The notes beneath the pieces were generated by a model. The model saw nothing but the letters and a program-made list of their open reading frames with translations. It had not been told where the DNA came from and did not search any database. A stretch of DNA of 64,000 nucleotides from Tatumella citrea (GTDB lineage Bacteria; Pseudomonadota; Gammaproteobacteria; Enterobacterales; Enterobacteriaceae), in assembly GCF_002163585.1 (NCBI RefSeq), contig NZ_CP015579.1, forward strand, positions 2,294,001 to 2,358,000. The letters run 5' to 3'. Every line of letters begins with the position of its first letter. Position 1 is the first letter of the stretch. Of this stretch, positions 1 through 9,271 are shown in pieces. The translations under genes were made by a program, and so were the position numbers.

Positions 1-1662
1 TGCTTTCAGGAAGTCACGTTCCGGCTGCAACGACTCCATAACCGCGTTGAGAGGCAGGATAAAAACTTCATTACCCACTCTCACCGACATACCATCGAGA
101 ATAGCCAGCGTCAGAGGCAACAGAATGCGAATGGTCGTCCCCTGTCGTGGCTTTGAACTGATTTCGACATGGCCACCCATTTGCTGGATATTTCGTTTTA
201 CTACATCCATACCTACGCCACGACCTGACACATCAGTGACCTGTTCGGCGGTAGAAAAGCCCGGTGCAAATATGAGTAAGCCGATATCGTCATCACTCAT
301 GTTATCGTGCAGTGGAATGCCCGATGAACGAGCTTTTGCCAGTATTTTTTCGTGGTTTAGTCCCGCACCATCATCTGTGACTTCGATACAAATATTGCCG
401 CCACGGTGCTCGGCCGACAGTATCAGGTGGCCGGTTTCTGATTTACCACTTTCCAGACGCTGCCGGGGGGACTCTACACCATGATCCAGGCTGTTTCGCA
501 CCAGATGGGTCAGTGGGTCAATAATGCGCTCTATCAGGCTTTTATCCAGCTCCGTTGAGCTGCCCTGCAGTGTCAGTTCGACTTTTTTCTCCAGTTTTGC
601 AGCCAGATCTCTGACCAACCGTGGAAAACGGCTAAACACGTATTCCATCGGCATCATCCTGATCGACATGACAGATTCCTGAAGATCGCGGGCATTACGT
701 TCCAGCTGACTCATGCTGTTAAGTAAGTCACCATGAATTCCTGGTTCCAGGGTATTCGCATGCTGTTGTAGCATCGACTGGGTAATGACCAGTTCCCCTA
801 CCAGGTTAATCAGCTGGTCAACCTTCTCTACTGCCACCCTGATACTGCCGGATTCGCTGGTTTTCATCGCCGGGGCGGATTGCCTGGCGGATTTTACCGG
901 CGGTTCGCCAGCGGCTTTAGCAGGATTATCGCCCGTCACTTTTTCGTCGCGCGGTAACTGAAGAAAACGAACCTGTTGCTCATCGATAACAAAGCAGAGT
1001 ACTGCGAACAAATCGCCTTCACTCACCCCGCTGATAGTCGCCTCCAGAGTGTCCGGTTGCTGCACAATCTCTGAGACCTTACCAAGATTTTGCAATTCGC
1101 TGAGCAGGAGTTCAGCTTCATTATTTTTCAGTGACTCCAGCCTTAACCGCACCGGTTTATCACTGCCACTCTTGTTATCGGAGCCTGCATCAGCACCGGT
1201 ATCGGAAGGTTCTGCAGAGAATTGCCGGTCCGCTTTTTCGGGCGCGGTTTCTGCGTTGCTGTGACCGGAATCATTACCAAGAGCTATCTGGCGTAGCATT
1301 TCGCAAACATAGCGAAAACTCTCTTCATCTGGTTTTTGCGACGATTTATAAGCATTTAGCTGCTCTTGCATAATATCTTTGGTTTCCAGAAACATATTAA
1401 TGATAGCGCTGCTCAGTGACAGCTCACTGCGCCTGGCACTGTCGAGTATATTTTCCAGGATATGCGTCGTTTCCTGTAATACAGTGAAACCAAACGTCGC
1501 CGCCCCCCCTTTAATCGAATGAGCTGCCCTGAAAATAGCATTTAGCTGTTCAGAGTCGGGGCTCTCAGGGTCCAAAGCCAACAGGTGCTGTTCCATATCA
1601 GCCAGTAACTCGTCGGCTTCATCAAAAAATGTCTGATAAAAATCACTGATATCCATTGTCAC
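1..1662 (-). CDS. cheA: CheA chemotaxis histidine kinase (3' end outside window)
   Basis: Cytoplasmic kinase that takes receptor signals through CheW and phosphorylates CheY and CheB. About 553 residues are visible; the last ~100 (CheW-like domain) lie beyond the left edge (E. coli CheA is 654 aa). The N-terminal HPt domain carries RAAHSIKG, with the phosphorylated His at 48 if translation starts at GTG 1662, matching E. coli H48. A GTG start is preferred over the ATG two codons later because AAAGG sits 8 nt upstream and E. coli CheA also has two residues before MDISDFYQTF. The kinase N box (HLVRNSLDHG) and G boxes (DDGAGL, SGRGVGMDVVKRN) are intact. It lies 11 bp after motB, so it is in the mot operon. 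Confidence 0.97.
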   Translation of the reverse strand, partial: MTMDISDFYQTFFDEADELLADMEQHLLALDPESPDSEQLNAIFRAAHSIKGGAATFGFTVLQETTHILENILDSARRSELSLSSAIINMFLETKDIMQEQLNAYKSSQKPDEESFRYVCEMLRQIALGNDSGHSNAETAPEKADRQFSAEPSDTGADAGSDNKSGSDKPVRLRLESLKNNEAELLLSELQNLGKVSEIVQQPDTLEATISGVSEGDLFAVLCFVIDEQQVRFLQLPRDEKVTGDNPAKAAGEPPVKSARQSAPAMKTSESGSIRVAVEKVDQLINLVGELVITQSMLQQHANTLEPGIHGDLLNSMSQLERNARDLQESVMSIRMMPMEYVFSRFPRLVRDLAAKLEKKVELTLQGSSTELDKSLIERIIDPLTHLVRNSLDHGVESPRQRLESGKSETGHLILSAEHRGGNICIEVTDDGAGLNHEKILAKARSSGIPLHDNMSDDDIGLLIFAPGFSTAEQVTDVSGRGVGMDVVKRNIQQMGGHVEISSKPRQGTTIRILLPLTLAILDGMSVRVGNEVFILPLNAVMESLQPERDFLKA

Positions 1663-1673
1663 GTAAGCTGCCT

Positions 1674-2774
1674 TTATTGGTCTGTTGAGGGCGTTACTGC
1701 CGCGGGTGTGGGTTCAGCTTCTGCCGACGCTGGCGCTGGTTGCTGAATCGTGGTCTCAGGCGCAGACGGCAAGGTATTTACTGCGGACCCCGGGGTAGCC
1801 TGATGAGGTTCTTCCGGTGCAATGGTGCCATCTGTACCACTTTCGGACGGCGCCGGTGTCGGCGCTGGTGTAGTATTATCGGGCACAGGTTCTGACAGTT
1901 GCAGCTGATCCGGTTCTGACACAGTGATGGCCTGCTCTTCACTGTTTTCTTTTTCAATTGCCTCCTGCGCATCCTCAGTCAACACCAACAGACTGATCCG
2001 CCGGTTTTCCGCGTTGTCACCGTGCACATTTTTTAATTTCATCGTATTAGCCATACCAAGCACGCGCAGCACTTTCCCCTCATTCAGTCCACCACGCACC
2101 AGTTCCCTGCGGGACGCATTGGCGCGGTTAGCAGAGAGTTCCCAGTTACTGAAACCTTTTTCACCGGCCTGATACTGATAATCATCGGTATGCCCGGCAA
2201 TGCTGATATCATTGGGAACATCATTAAGTATCGGTGCTATCGCCTGCATGATAGTGCGCATATACGGTTCGACTTCTGAGCTGCCACTTAAAAACATCGG
2301 TCGTTGTTTACTGTCGATGATCTGAATCCGCAGACCACTACTGACCATAGTGATTAACAGATGTGGGCGCAGAGCTTTCAGTCGCGGATCTTTCAACAGC
2401 ATGTTTTCCAGTTTCTGTTGCAGATGTTTCAAACGACGATTGTCCTGCTGATGTTTGCTATCTGCTTTTGGGGCAACATGATTGACCTCTCCTTCCTGGC
2501 GCGTCACATCCTCTCCGCCACCTGGCACCACACTGACACTGTCGCTACTACGGCGACCGCCGGATAACGCAACCTTCAGCGGCGTCTTAAAATACTCGGC
2601 AATCTGCTGAAGCTCTTTCGGGGTAGATACCGACACCAGCCACATCACCATAAAGAAAGCCATCATTGCGGTCATAAAATCGGCATAGGCTATTTTCCAG
2701 GAGCCGTGACTCCCGTGATGTTCTGAGGATTTGCCCTTTTTGACTACGATTATCTGGCGTTCATTCGTTTTCAT
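1674..2774 (-). CDS. motB: MotB flagellar stator protein
   Basis: Peptidoglycan-anchored subunit of the proton-driven stator. One N-terminal membrane helix follows [13 protein letters not shown]; the proton-carrying Asp falls at residue 32, as in E. coli. The OmpA-like peptidoglycan-binding domain spans roughly residues 150-265 ([19 protein letters not shown]). After it comes a tail of about 90 residues rich in Pro, Ala, Thr, Ser and Glu, making the protein 366 aa against 308 in E. coli. The ATG overlaps the motA stop by 4 bp (ATGA), so the two are translationally coupled. Confidence 0.97.
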   Translation of the reverse strand: MKTNERQIIVVKKGKSSEHHGSHGSWKIAYADFMTAMMAFFMVMWLVSVSTPKELQQIAEYFKTPLKVALSGGRRSSDSVSVVPGGGEDVTRQEGEVNHVAPKADSKHQQDNRRLKHLQQKLENMLLKDPRLKALRPHLLITMVSSGLRIQIIDSKQRPMFLSGSSEVEPYMRTIMQAIAPILNDVPNDISIAGHTDDYQYQAGEKGFSNWELSANRANASRRELVRGGLNEGKVLRVLGMANTMKLKNVHGDNAENRRISLLVLTEDAQEAIEKENSEEQAITVSEPDQLQLSEPVPDNTTPAPTPAPSESGTDGTIAPEEPHQATPGSAVNTLPSAPETTIQQPAPASAEAEPTPAAVTPSTDQ

Positions 2775-3658
2775 GCGTCGGCTTCCGCTGAGGATTTATT
2801 CACTGACTTGTTATCACGCACATGATCTTCCAGCTCTGTAAATGAAGGCCGTTCACTTGAATAGAGGACTTTACGGCCAAACTCGACCGCTATCTGTGGC
2901 GGATAACCATGCATATTCGATAACAGGGTGATTTTTATACACTGCATCATTTTGGTATTTTCGGCATATTTCTGTCGCAGTACTGAGGCCAGCGGTGTGA
3001 TAAAGTCATATGACAAAAGGATCCCCAGGAATGTCCCGACCATCGCATGGGCAATTAATTCGCCCAACTCAGCCGCCGGACGATCTGCGGAAGCCAGCGC
3101 ATGAACAACCCCCATCACCGCAGCGACAATCCCAAAAGCCGGTAATCCGTCACCGGCAGCAGCAATACTCTGCGCCGGAGCGTCGCTTTCATGTTCGTAG
3201 GTTTCTATTTCTTCATCCATTAATGATTCGATTTCAAATGCACTCATATTGCCACTGATGATCAACCGCAAATAATCAGTCATAAAATCAATAATCATTT
3301 TGTCAGACAGAAGTCTCGGGTAGAGCGTAAATAATTCGCTTTCAGCAGGAACTTCAATATCTTTCTCCAGAGCCAGCACCCCTTGCTGACGTGCCTTAGA
3401 CAACAACTGAAATAACAATGTCATCAAATCAAGATAATGTGCTTTGGTATACTTTGAGCCACGTAATAATAACGGTAACGCTTTGAGCGTTTTTTTGATC
3501 GACTTACCGTTATTCCCGACAAAAAAAGCCCCAACGCCAGCACCGCCGATTATTAACAACTCTGTCGGCTGATACAAGGCACCCATTTCCCCGCCGACCA
3601 GTGCATATCCTCCCAGCACTGAACCGATAACCACAATATATCCCAGAACAATTAACAC
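2771..3658 (-). CDS. motA: MotA flagellar stator proton channel
   Basis: Four-helix inner-membrane stator subunit that with MotB conducts protons and pushes on FliG. The 295-aa length matches E. coli MotA. The charged residues that contact FliG (R90 and E98) and the two functional prolines (P173 in GLPAFG and P222 in FITPLAS) are at exactly the E. coli positions. It is the first gene of motA-motB-cheA. It is probably transcribed from the sigma-28 promoter found inside flhC, with a hairpin lying between that promoter and this gene. Confidence 0.97.
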   Translation of the reverse strand: MLIVLGYIVVIGSVLGGYALVGGEMGALYQPTELLIIGGAGVGAFFVGNNGKSIKKTLKALPLLLRGSKYTKAHYLDLMTLLFQLLSKARQQGVLALEKDIEVPAESELFTLYPRLLSDKMIIDFMTDYLRLIISGNMSAFEIESLMDEEIETYEHESDAPAQSIAAAGDGLPAFGIVAAVMGVVHALASADRPAAELGELIAHAMVGTFLGILLSYDFITPLASVLRQKYAENTKMMQCIKITLLSNMHGYPPQIAVEFGRKVLYSSERPSFTELEDHVRDNKSVNKSSAEADA

Positions 3659-3723
3659 GGAGAACCCCTTACGTTACCGATAACTCTGCGAATTTAATTG
3701 TGCCGGAAATATTAAAAACTAAT

Positions 3724-3750
3724 AAAAAAGCAGCGAAATACAACGCTGCC
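3724..3750 (-). terminator. Hairpin with T-tract after flhC
   Basis: On the minus strand GCAGCG, an 8-nt loop and CGCTGC are followed by TTTTTTATT. This is a short factor-independent terminator just past the flhC stop. It lies upstream of motA and downstream of the predicted motA sigma-28 start, so it may attenuate mot transcription as well as end flhDC mRNA. Confidence 0.6.
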
Positions 3751-3775
3751 GGATATTGAATAAAGTTAATACAGA

Positions 3776-4348
3776 TTAGTTTTTAATTTTCTCATCCAGC
3801 ACATATAAGCTGTTATCGGCACTCTCTTCCGGAAGTTTACGTTTTTTAACTGCCCTTGAAGGAGGCTGGCATAAACTACAAATAAAACTGCCCCTGGGCT
3901 GATGGGCATGATTTACAAACTCTCCATGGCAGCAGCGACAGGGAGAGAGTTCCAGCATTCCACTTTCCACAAAACGAATTAATGTCCAGGCACGGGTCAG
4001 TGCCAGTAAAGGCCCTTCATCAGCGGGTGGACATTGTTCAAGATACAAGCGGTAAGCGGCTATCAGCGCGTCAACACCTTCTGTTAAATGAGTTTTTTGC
4101 ATAAACAACCAGGCGTGAAAAAAAACCGTGGCATGAATATTATGCTCCCACGTCATAAACCAGTCTGTGGAAAATGGCAGCATTCCTTTCGGTGGCGGGC
4201 AGCCTTTAATTTCTTTGTATAACCGGATTAAACGACCACGACTCAGCACGGTTTCACTTTCCAGCAATTGCAGCCGTGCGCCAAGCCTGATCAGTTCAGT
4301 GGCCAGCTGAATATCATGCCCTTCCTGTATAACGCTGTGTGCTTTCAT
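3776..4348 (-). CDS. flhC: FlhC flagellar master regulator subunit
   Basis: Partner of FlhD in the FlhD4C2 activator of class II flagellar operons. It is 190 aa (E. coli 192). The C-terminal zinc site is visible as CRCC...CSLC, with four Cys in two CxxC pairs around residues 137-160. A strong AGGAGG lies 5 nt before the ATG. flhD ends 31 bp upstream, giving the usual flhDC operon. The 3' end of the gene doubles as the site of the motA sigma-28 promoter. Confidence 0.97.
   Translation of the reverse strand: MKAHSVIQEGHDIQLATELIRLGARLQLLESETVLSRGRLIRLYKEIKGCPPPKGMLPFSTDWFMTWEHNIHATVFFHAWLFMQKTHLTEGVDALIAAYRLYLEQCPPADEGPLLALTRAWTLIRFVESGMLELSPCRCCHGEFVNHAHQPRGSFICSLCQPPSRAVKKRKLPEESADNSLYVLDEKIKN
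3813..3839 (-). promoter_or_regulatory. Sigma-28 (FliA) promoter for motA inside flhC
   Basis: On the minus strand TAAACTTC, an 11-nt spacer, then GCCGATAA. The -10 is a perfect match to the FliA consensus (TAAAGTTT-N11-GCCGATAA) and the -35 matches 6 of 8. It sits in the last codons of flhC, about 155 bp before the motA start, oriented toward motA. From family knowledge, E. coli motA is also served by a FliA promoter located within flhC. Confidence 0.75.
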
Positions 4349-4379
4349 CTCTTCCTCCTGAATTTTGCCGGTAAGTTAT

Positions 4380-4697
4380 CTAAGAAACTGATTGCAGGAG
4401 TTCACTGGCCAGCATAATTCCGGTATGAATTTGCTGCATATCATCTACTCTCGACTCACGGGTCAGACGTTGAATAATAGTGTAATCCATAAACCGTAGT
4501 TTGCATATTAACTGGTTAGTTTCTGCAAGTTTGACTAAACCTGGTAGCGTCAGTTCAGCCAGTTTATTCGCCATTGGTTCGTCGATTCCCAGACGAAACA
4601 TCGCTGAAGTTTTATCCTGGCTAATTAACTGCTGGGCCAAAAGTAAATATGAAAGATTAATGTCGTAAATATGTTTCACCAGACTAACTGTATTCAT
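4380..4697 (-). CDS. flhD: FlhD flagellar master regulator subunit
   Basis: DNA-binding partner of FlhC that helps recruit RNA polymerase sigma-70 to class II flagellar promoters. The 105-aa product is close to the family length, and Cys65, which links FlhD dimers in E. coli, is present (NQLICKLRF). The ribosome site is AGAGGA before ATG. The GGA in it is also the core of CsrA-binding sites, and CsrA acts on this leader in E. coli; whether it does so here is inference. It is the first gene of flhDC-motAB-cheA. Confidence 0.96.
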   Translation of the reverse strand: MNTVSLVKHIYDINLSYLLLAQQLISQDKTSAMFRLGIDEPMANKLAELTLPGLVKLAETNQLICKLRFMDYTIIQRLTRESRVDDMQQIHTGIMLASELLQSVS

Positions 4698-5526
4698 TTT
4701 ATTTTCCTCTCGATTAAATTATGAACTGACGCACAAAGACTGGCCGGATTGGGCATTTTATCGGCAACACCCTTCCAGAAAACTTATCTCTTCGAAACTA
4801 ACTCACAAGATTAGATAATAAGATATAACCCAAAAACAACAGTTAACGGATAAGTGACGCTTCTGCAAAAAACACACAACTTCCTTTTTTCCTGTTTTAT
4901 GGGATTTATCTTATTTGAATTTAACTGTTCGCTGACGCGCGCACAATGACTTTTTCTATTTATTTACCAGTGAAATTGACTTGGATCATTTTATAAACAC
5001 CACTGTATTCTTTTGAGAGTAATCCACCTGGTTATAATTTTTTATCAAAAACTGCTGTGAATAGCCAAATACATATAATAACAAACCAGATATAATCATG
5101 TTTACTGACAAAATGGTAAATAAAATTTCTGTTTTTATTAAATAAACAACAAATATACCTACTTTATTCAACTGCATAAGTATTCAGTGGTTTATTTTCG
5201 TTAGTGATTACAGTGTTGTGCCACCCGGAATTAAAGATAGCAGTACAAAATAAATACCCACCACGACACTGCATGACTATTTAAATCCAACAACAGACGA
5301 AATAAATTCCCCTTCCTCGTTAAAGTTTTTATTAAACGAAATCGATCAATCTAATAAGTCAGAAATATGCATCGCAGAAAGATATTTACCACTGGTATAA
5401 AAATAAAAGCTATTATGCCGATATAGTCATGCTCAACTGGCAGTAAACTGCATGCCGGCAGAACGCACTCTGACCGGCATAGATATTGATGTCTGGTGAA
5501 TGGCGGGGCTAATCAGACCGAAGATT
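4698..5526. other. flhD upstream region (829 bp, no gene)
   Basis: AT-rich stretch between flhD and otsA, both on the minus strand. Long flhD control regions that collect many regulators are typical of enterobacteria. I could not assign individual CRP, RcsAB, OmpR or LrhA sites. E. coli has uspC in this interval; no trace is visible. A 63-codon minus-strand frame (4986-5177) lacks a ribosome site and looks like chance. The otsA-proximal end holds a strong inverted repeat, listed separately. Confidence 0.6.
5452..5480. repeat. Hairpin-forming inverted repeat after otsA
   Basis: ATGCCGGCAGA pairs with TCTG(A)CCGGCAT: 11 paired bases with one bulged base and a 6-nt loop. It lies 47 bp past the otsA stop. 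No T-tract follows on either strand, so it may stabilise the mRNA 3' end rather than terminate by itself. Confidence 0.55.
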
Positions 5527-6915
5527 TCACTTTGTCTCATCTGCTAACTGCTTAAGATCATGCAGAAAGCGGTCCCGCCAGCGATCAATCGTTTGCAAGG
5601 TTAACACTGACATCATCTGCTGATATCTTTCCCTGCGTTCATCCAGCGGCATAGTTGTCGCCTGATTTATGGCTGCGGCGACTTCGCCCCGATCATAAGG
5701 GTTCACAATCAATGCACCACTTAGTTCATCAGCAGCACCCGCAAAACGGGAAAGTATCAGCACTCCCGGGTCATCAGCATCCTGTGCCGCGACGTATTCT
5801 TTTGCCACCAGATTCATGCCATCACGTAACGGTGTTACCAGAGCAATATCTGTCAGCCGGAAGATTTTCATCAGCAACCGTCGGTCAAAATGCTGATTAA
5901 GGTAATAAAGAGGTGTCCAGCTTAAGGTGCCATATTTACCGTTGATCCTCCCTGCTTCTGATTCCAGTTGTTGGCGGATTTTTTGATAGGCCTGTACTTC
6001 CCCCCGGGAGGTGGGCGCTATCTGAGTAAAGCGGATCCTGCCACGGTGTTGCGGATAGTTCTCCAGAAACTCTTCATATGCCTGAAACCGCTCCGGCAGC
6101 CCTTTTGAATAATCCAGTCGTTCACAGGCAATAATATTTTTTGCTTCTCCCAGAGAATTACGAATCGCAGCGATCTTTGGTGGTAAAGGACCGCTGGCCA
6201 ACTGTCGGATAGCTTCGGGTTCAATACCAATCGGATAATGCCCGACACTGAACGTCTTGCCATAAGCCTGCCATCGCCCGTCAGGGGTAGGTGTCAGCGG
6301 CGTCAGCTGAGCAAGAGAACTTAGAAAAGACTGTTTATCTCCTTCCGTCTGAAACCCAAGCAAATCATAGGCACACAGCATCTGCATAATTTGTTGATGA
6401 TCAGGTAATGCGGTAAAAACTTCCGGAGCAGGGAACGGAATATGCAAAAAGAACCCGACAGGTTGCTGGTTACCCAGTTTTCGTAATTCGTCGGCCAGTG
6501 GCATCAGATGGTAATCATGCGCCCAGATAATATCCTGTGACTCAAGTAAAGGTTGCAACCTCTGCGCCAGCAGTTTGTTCACGCGACAATACCCTTCCCA
6601 GGCAGTGCGTTGATAATCCACTAAATCAAGCCGGTAGTGAAAAGCTGGCCAGATAACAGCATTGGAATACTGAGTGTAATAGAGGTCATAATCATTTTGA
6701 TCCAGACTGAAGGACGCATAAGTAATCCCGTCACTGACCATCACCTCCAGCGGCTCTTCCTCTCCGGAAATTTCGGCAATCTCTCCGTTCCAGCCGAACC
6801 ATACCCCGCCACTATGTTTAAGGGCATCCAGTATTCCGACTGCCAGACCACCAGCACTGGCTTTTCCTCCCACTGGCAGGACAATACGGTTTGATACCAC
6901 AACTAATCTGCCCAT
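5527..6915 (-). CDS. otsA: Trehalose-6-phosphate synthase OtsA
   Basis: GT20 enzyme joining UDP-glucose and glucose-6-phosphate into trehalose-6-phosphate, a cytoplasmic osmoprotectant route. The 462-aa product aligns along its length with E. coli OtsA (474 aa). It has the N-terminal LVVVSNRI, the [11 protein letters not shown] loop, [36 protein letters not shown] and [14 protein letters not shown]. The ATG shares one base with the otsB stop (TGATG), so the genes are translationally coupled. The C-terminus is slightly shorter than in E. coli. Confidence 0.97.
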   Translation of the reverse strand: MGRLVVVSNRIVLPVGGKASAGGLAVGILDALKHSGGVWFGWNGEIAEISGEEEPLEVMVSDGITYASFSLDQNDYDLYYTQYSNAVIWPAFHYRLDLVDYQRTAWEGYCRVNKLLAQRLQPLLESQDIIWAHDYHLMPLADELRKLGNQQPVGFFLHIPFPAPEVFTALPDHQQIMQMLCAYDLLGFQTEGDKQSFLSSLAQLTPLTPTPDGRWQAYGKTFSVGHYPIGIEPEAIRQLASGPLPPKIAAIRNSLGEAKNIIACERLDYSKGLPERFQAYEEFLENYPQHRGRIRFTQIAPTSRGEVQAYQKIRQQLESEAGRINGKYGTLSWTPLYYLNQHFDRRLLMKIFRLTDIALVTPLRDGMNLVAKEYVAAQDADDPGVLILSRFAGAADELSGALIVNPYDRGEVAAAINQATTMPLDERRERYQQMMSVLTLQTIDRWRDRFLHDLKQLADETK

Positions 6916-7703
6916 CAGGTTGACTCCTTATATTGATCAATTGCCGGAGCTGCCTGAACACCGGCATTTAGCATGCTGGCTATCCACTGATGAACCTCAG
7001 TTGTGCTCTCCAGCCGATATTTTGCCAGTGTTTTACCCTGGCCAATTTTGACAGAAATCCCTCCGAGGCTGTTGACAATACTGAACCCCCGTTCGTCCGT
7101 CAGGTCATCTCCCAGAAACACCGGAATCCGGCCGTGGAATGGCGAGGTTTGCATAAATTCTTCAATCGCTTTTCCTTTATCAATGTTGGAAGGTTTCAGT
7201 TCGACCACACATTTACCCGCGATCAGAGTCAGCGCGGGTATCTGGCTGACAACCTGACGGGCCAGTGCTTCTGTTTGTTCAGCAAAATTCCGGGCCTGGC
7301 GGTAATGCAAAGCAAACGCGATACCCTTTTTTTCCAGCCGGACACCGGGTAAGTCTGCAATTCCTTGTTTTAGTTGCCGCTCAGCTTCTGTCAGCAACTC
7401 AGCTTCGGGCATCATCCGGTTAACTATGCCGTGATTATCTCTGCGCTCCGCGCCGTGAACCCCTGCGGCTGGCAGTAGCGCCGGGGCCAGTAGTTGATCA
7501 ATCTGAATTAACGGCCGGCCGGAAATAATGGCAACCGCCCCGCAGGATTTCTGAAACAATAACTGCAGGTTGTTGCAGACGTCAGCCGGTACCGTCACCA
7601 GCTCGGGTGTTGGCTGTAGCGATGCCAGGGTTCCGTCTACATCAAAGAAAAAAGCATTTTCTCCGGGATTCATCACCGGAAGTGATCGTTGGTGTTGTTG
7701 CAC
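6915..7703 (-). CDS. otsB: Trehalose-6-phosphate phosphatase OtsB
   Basis: HAD-family phosphatase converting trehalose-6-phosphate to trehalose. The catalytic motif FFFDVDGTLA places the nucleophile Asp at residue 21 and the acid Asp at 23. AIISGRP and LGDDLTDERGF are the later HAD motifs. At 262 aa it is close to E. coli OtsB (266). It is the upstream gene of otsBA, the E. coli order. A sigma-S-like -10 sequence lies about 250 bp upstream, fitting osmotic and stationary-phase control. Confidence 0.96.
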   Translation of the reverse strand: MQQHQRSLPVMNPGENAFFFDVDGTLASLQPTPELVTVPADVCNNLQLLFQKSCGAVAIISGRPLIQIDQLLAPALLPAAGVHGAERRDNHGIVNRMMPEAELLTEAERQLKQGIADLPGVRLEKKGIAFALHYRQARNFAEQTEALARQVVSQIPALTLIAGKCVVELKPSNIDKGKAIEEFMQTSPFHGRIPVFLGDDLTDERGFSIVNSLGGISVKIGQGKTLAKYRLESTTEVHQWIASMLNAGVQAAPAIDQYKEST

Positions 7704-7949
7704 ATTTAGCTCCTGTCTGTAGTGCTAACCGGAAGCGAGCAGTGCTAAGCCACTGAGTAACGGCAAACACGCCGTAACAGTAAAACTGCTCGTCGTGCCG
7801 GGAGATACCAGAATGAACGCGTAAACAGGTATCAGGCAGGCCTGGCAATGATGCCAGTGAATCTCAGCCATTATTTGATGACTGCATCCTCAGGGAAATT
7901 CTGATGATATACAGTCAAAATAATTTGCTGAATAATTATCAAAACCGAT

Positions 7950-7961
7950 TTAAGTATAGAC
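7950..7961 (-). promoter_or_regulatory. Sigma-S-type -10 for otsBA
   Basis: The minus strand reads GTCTATACTTAA, a full match to the sigma-S-preferred extended -10 (KCTATACTTAA). otsBA is a classic RpoS regulon member in E. coli. The leader to the otsB ATG would be about 240 nt, which is long, so a nearer promoter cannot be excluded. Confidence 0.5.
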
Positions 7962-8223
7962 GTTTTTCCCATCTTTACCTTCCGGGACGATGCCCGCAAC
8001 TATATTCAGGAAAATAACGCGCAACCTGTGCCATCTGAGCCGTAGCCTGTCAGCAGAGATAATTGTGTTTCATGTGGATGCTTTAAAACATTAGTAAAAG
8101 TTATGATGAAATTGCATTTTCGTACTGACGGCACTTTCTGTTACCACAATAACGACCACAAGTTATGCAGAGTGAGAATAAGCATCAGAATAGCCCCTTG
8201 AAAAATGGTATGGCGCACACATC

Positions 8224-8232
8224 TGATATACT
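8224..8232 (+). promoter_or_regulatory. Extended -10 promoter for msrA
   Basis: TGATATACT (TGN-TATACT) lies 38 bp before the chosen msrA ATG. No good -35 is seen at 17 bp, as expected for an extended -10 promoter. It supports the shorter reading frame of msrA. Confidence 0.4.
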
Positions 8233-8269
8233 AATAACTATTATTCAGCGCGAAACAGAGGAATTGAGT

Positions 8270-8803
8270 ATGACGATTGAATACGCAGTGATTGCAGGAG
8301 GATGTTTCTGGTGTACCGAGGCGGTGTTTAAAAGCATCAATGGCGTTGAATCGGTAGAAAGTGGCTACACCGGCGGTAGCGTCGAAAATCCGACTTATCC
8401 TCAGGTTTGTGAAGGTACCACCGGACATGCTGAGGCAATCCGTATTGGCTTTGACCCTGCCGTGGTAGGTTATGGTGATCTGCTGGATATCAGTTTCGCT
8501 ACCCATGATCCAACCCAGCTCAACCGTCAGGGCAATGATATTGGTACTCAATACCGTTCTGCCATTTTTCCAGCCACAGCGGAACAAGAACAGGAAGCGA
8601 AGGCAGCTATTCAGCGTGCCTCAGAAGATCATACAGCGCCGATTGTGACCACCATTGAACCTCTGCAGACCTGGTATCCGGCAGAAGATTACCACCAGAA
8701 CTACTGGGATGGTGAAGGACAGCGTAACGGATATTGCATGGCTGTGATCCCTCCGAAGTTACAAAAGCTGCGTAAGCGTTTCGCAGCCCAGGTAAAAGAG
8801 TAG
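8270..8803 (+). CDS. msrA: Peptide methionine-(S)-sulfoxide reductase MsrA
   Basis: Repairs oxidised methionine in proteins, in the cytoplasm, using thioredoxin. The catalytic motif GGCFWCTEAVF puts the nucleophilic Cys at residue 12. YTGG, GHAEAIRI and the C-terminal PAEDYHQNYW are family hallmarks. The start at 8270 is chosen because AGAGGAATTGAGT precedes it and the protein then begins five residues before the core fold; a frame extending 35 codons further upstream has no ribosome site. The resulting 177 aa is the compact MsrA type rather than the E. coli type with an N-terminal extension. It is monocistronic. Confidence 0.93.
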   Translation: MTIEYAVIAGGCFWCTEAVFKSINGVESVESGYTGGSVENPTYPQVCEGTTGHAEAIRIGFDPAVVGYGDLLDISFATHDPTQLNRQGNDIGTQYRSAIFPATAEQEQEAKAAIQRASEDHTAPIVTTIEPLQTWYPAEDYHQNYWDGEGQRNGYCMAVIPPKLQKLRKRFAAQVKE

Positions 8804-8810
8804 TCCAAAA

Positions 8811-8848
8811 GACCGCAATCCCGGCTAAAATGGCTGCAGATTGCGGTC
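8811..8848. terminator. Hairpin after msrA
   Basis: GACCGCAAT and ATTGCGGTC form a perfect 9-bp stem 8 bp past the msrA stop. There is no T-run on the plus side, so termination efficiency is uncertain. Confidence 0.5.
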
Positions 8849-8904
8849 AAATAAACCAATTAGCTCATGAGTTAAGCGGGCAAAACAAAAGAAGAAAATA
8901 ATTC

Positions 8905-8933
8905 TTGACCGTTAGCAGCTGACTCCCTATAGT
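8905..8933 (+). promoter_or_regulatory. Strong tRNA-Ser promoter
   Basis: TTGACC, exactly 17 bp, TATAGT, with an A-rich UP-like tract just upstream (8881-8900) and a GC-rich discriminator (ACCGCCCC) just after. That combination is typical of growth-rate and stringently controlled stable-RNA promoters. Confidence 0.8.
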
Positions 8934-8974
8934 ACCGCCCCGTTAGCCGCTACAGCGGTTGACAGGAAAAATGT

Positions 8975-9062
8975 GGTGAGGTGTCCGAGTGGCTGAAGGA
9001 GCACGCCTGGAAAGTGTGTATACGGCAACGTATCGAGGGTTCGAATCCCTCCCTCACCGCCA
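8975..9062 (+). tRNA. tRNA-Ser (GGA)
   Basis: 88-nt class II tRNA with encoded CCA. The acceptor stem GGTGAGG pairs with CCTCACC. The anticodon loop CTGGAAA gives anticodon GGA, reading UCC/UCU. A long variable arm (TGTATACGGCAACGTA) and the T loop GGTTCGAATCC are present. The last 19 nt of this gene recur twice more downstream. Confidence 0.97.
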
Positions 9063-9076
9063 TCATTTAAAGAAGA

Positions 9077-9106
9077 GCTCGCATATCACTGCGGGCTTTT
9101 TTTTTT
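9077..9106 (+). terminator. First tRNA-Ser terminator
   Basis: GCTCGCA, a 6-nt loop and TGCGGGC (one G-T pair), followed by ten T residues. This is a canonical factor-independent terminator 14 nt after the tRNA CCA. Confidence 0.85.
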
Positions 9107-9243
9107 GCATAGTGTCCGGGAGGGAGGGTGAGAACCCTCGCAGGGTTCGACAAAACGGAGTTTTGGATGGCCGCAGGCCACCCGCAGGGCGTGCTGCAAC
9201 GCAGCGCGTCAATCCCTCCCTCACCGCCATCATTTAAAGAAGA

Positions 9244-9271
9244 GCTCGCATATCAATGCGGGCTTTTTTTT
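9244..9271 (+). terminator. Second copy of the tRNA-Ser terminator
   Basis: Same stem as the first copy, with one loop base changed and eight T residues instead of ten. It lies within the second repeat unit. Confidence 0.8.

Larger units (their letters stand above)
7704..8269. other. otsB/msrA divergent intergenic region (566 bp)
   Basis: No gene is supported. It holds the candidate sigma-S promoter for otsBA (minus) and an extended -10 for msrA (plus). An in-frame ATG-less extension of msrA back to 8165 crosses that promoter and has no ribosome site, so I treat it as non-coding. Confidence 0.6.

Noticed and set aside
4986-5177. 63-codon hydrophobic frame on the minus strand upstream of flhD
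   Set aside because: No ribosome site, very AT-rich, and within an expected regulatory region; hydrophobicity follows from T-rich codons.
5398-5424. Sigma-28-like sequence on the plus strand (TAAAAATA-N11-GCCGATAT)
   Set aside because: It points into the 3' end of otsA in antisense with no flagellar target; the -35 matches only 5 of 8.
8989-9237. 82-codon plus-strand frame through tRNA-Ser and its trailer
   Set aside because: It overlaps the tRNA gene and terminator; repeats of the tRNA end create the open frame. Such frames are often annotated in error.
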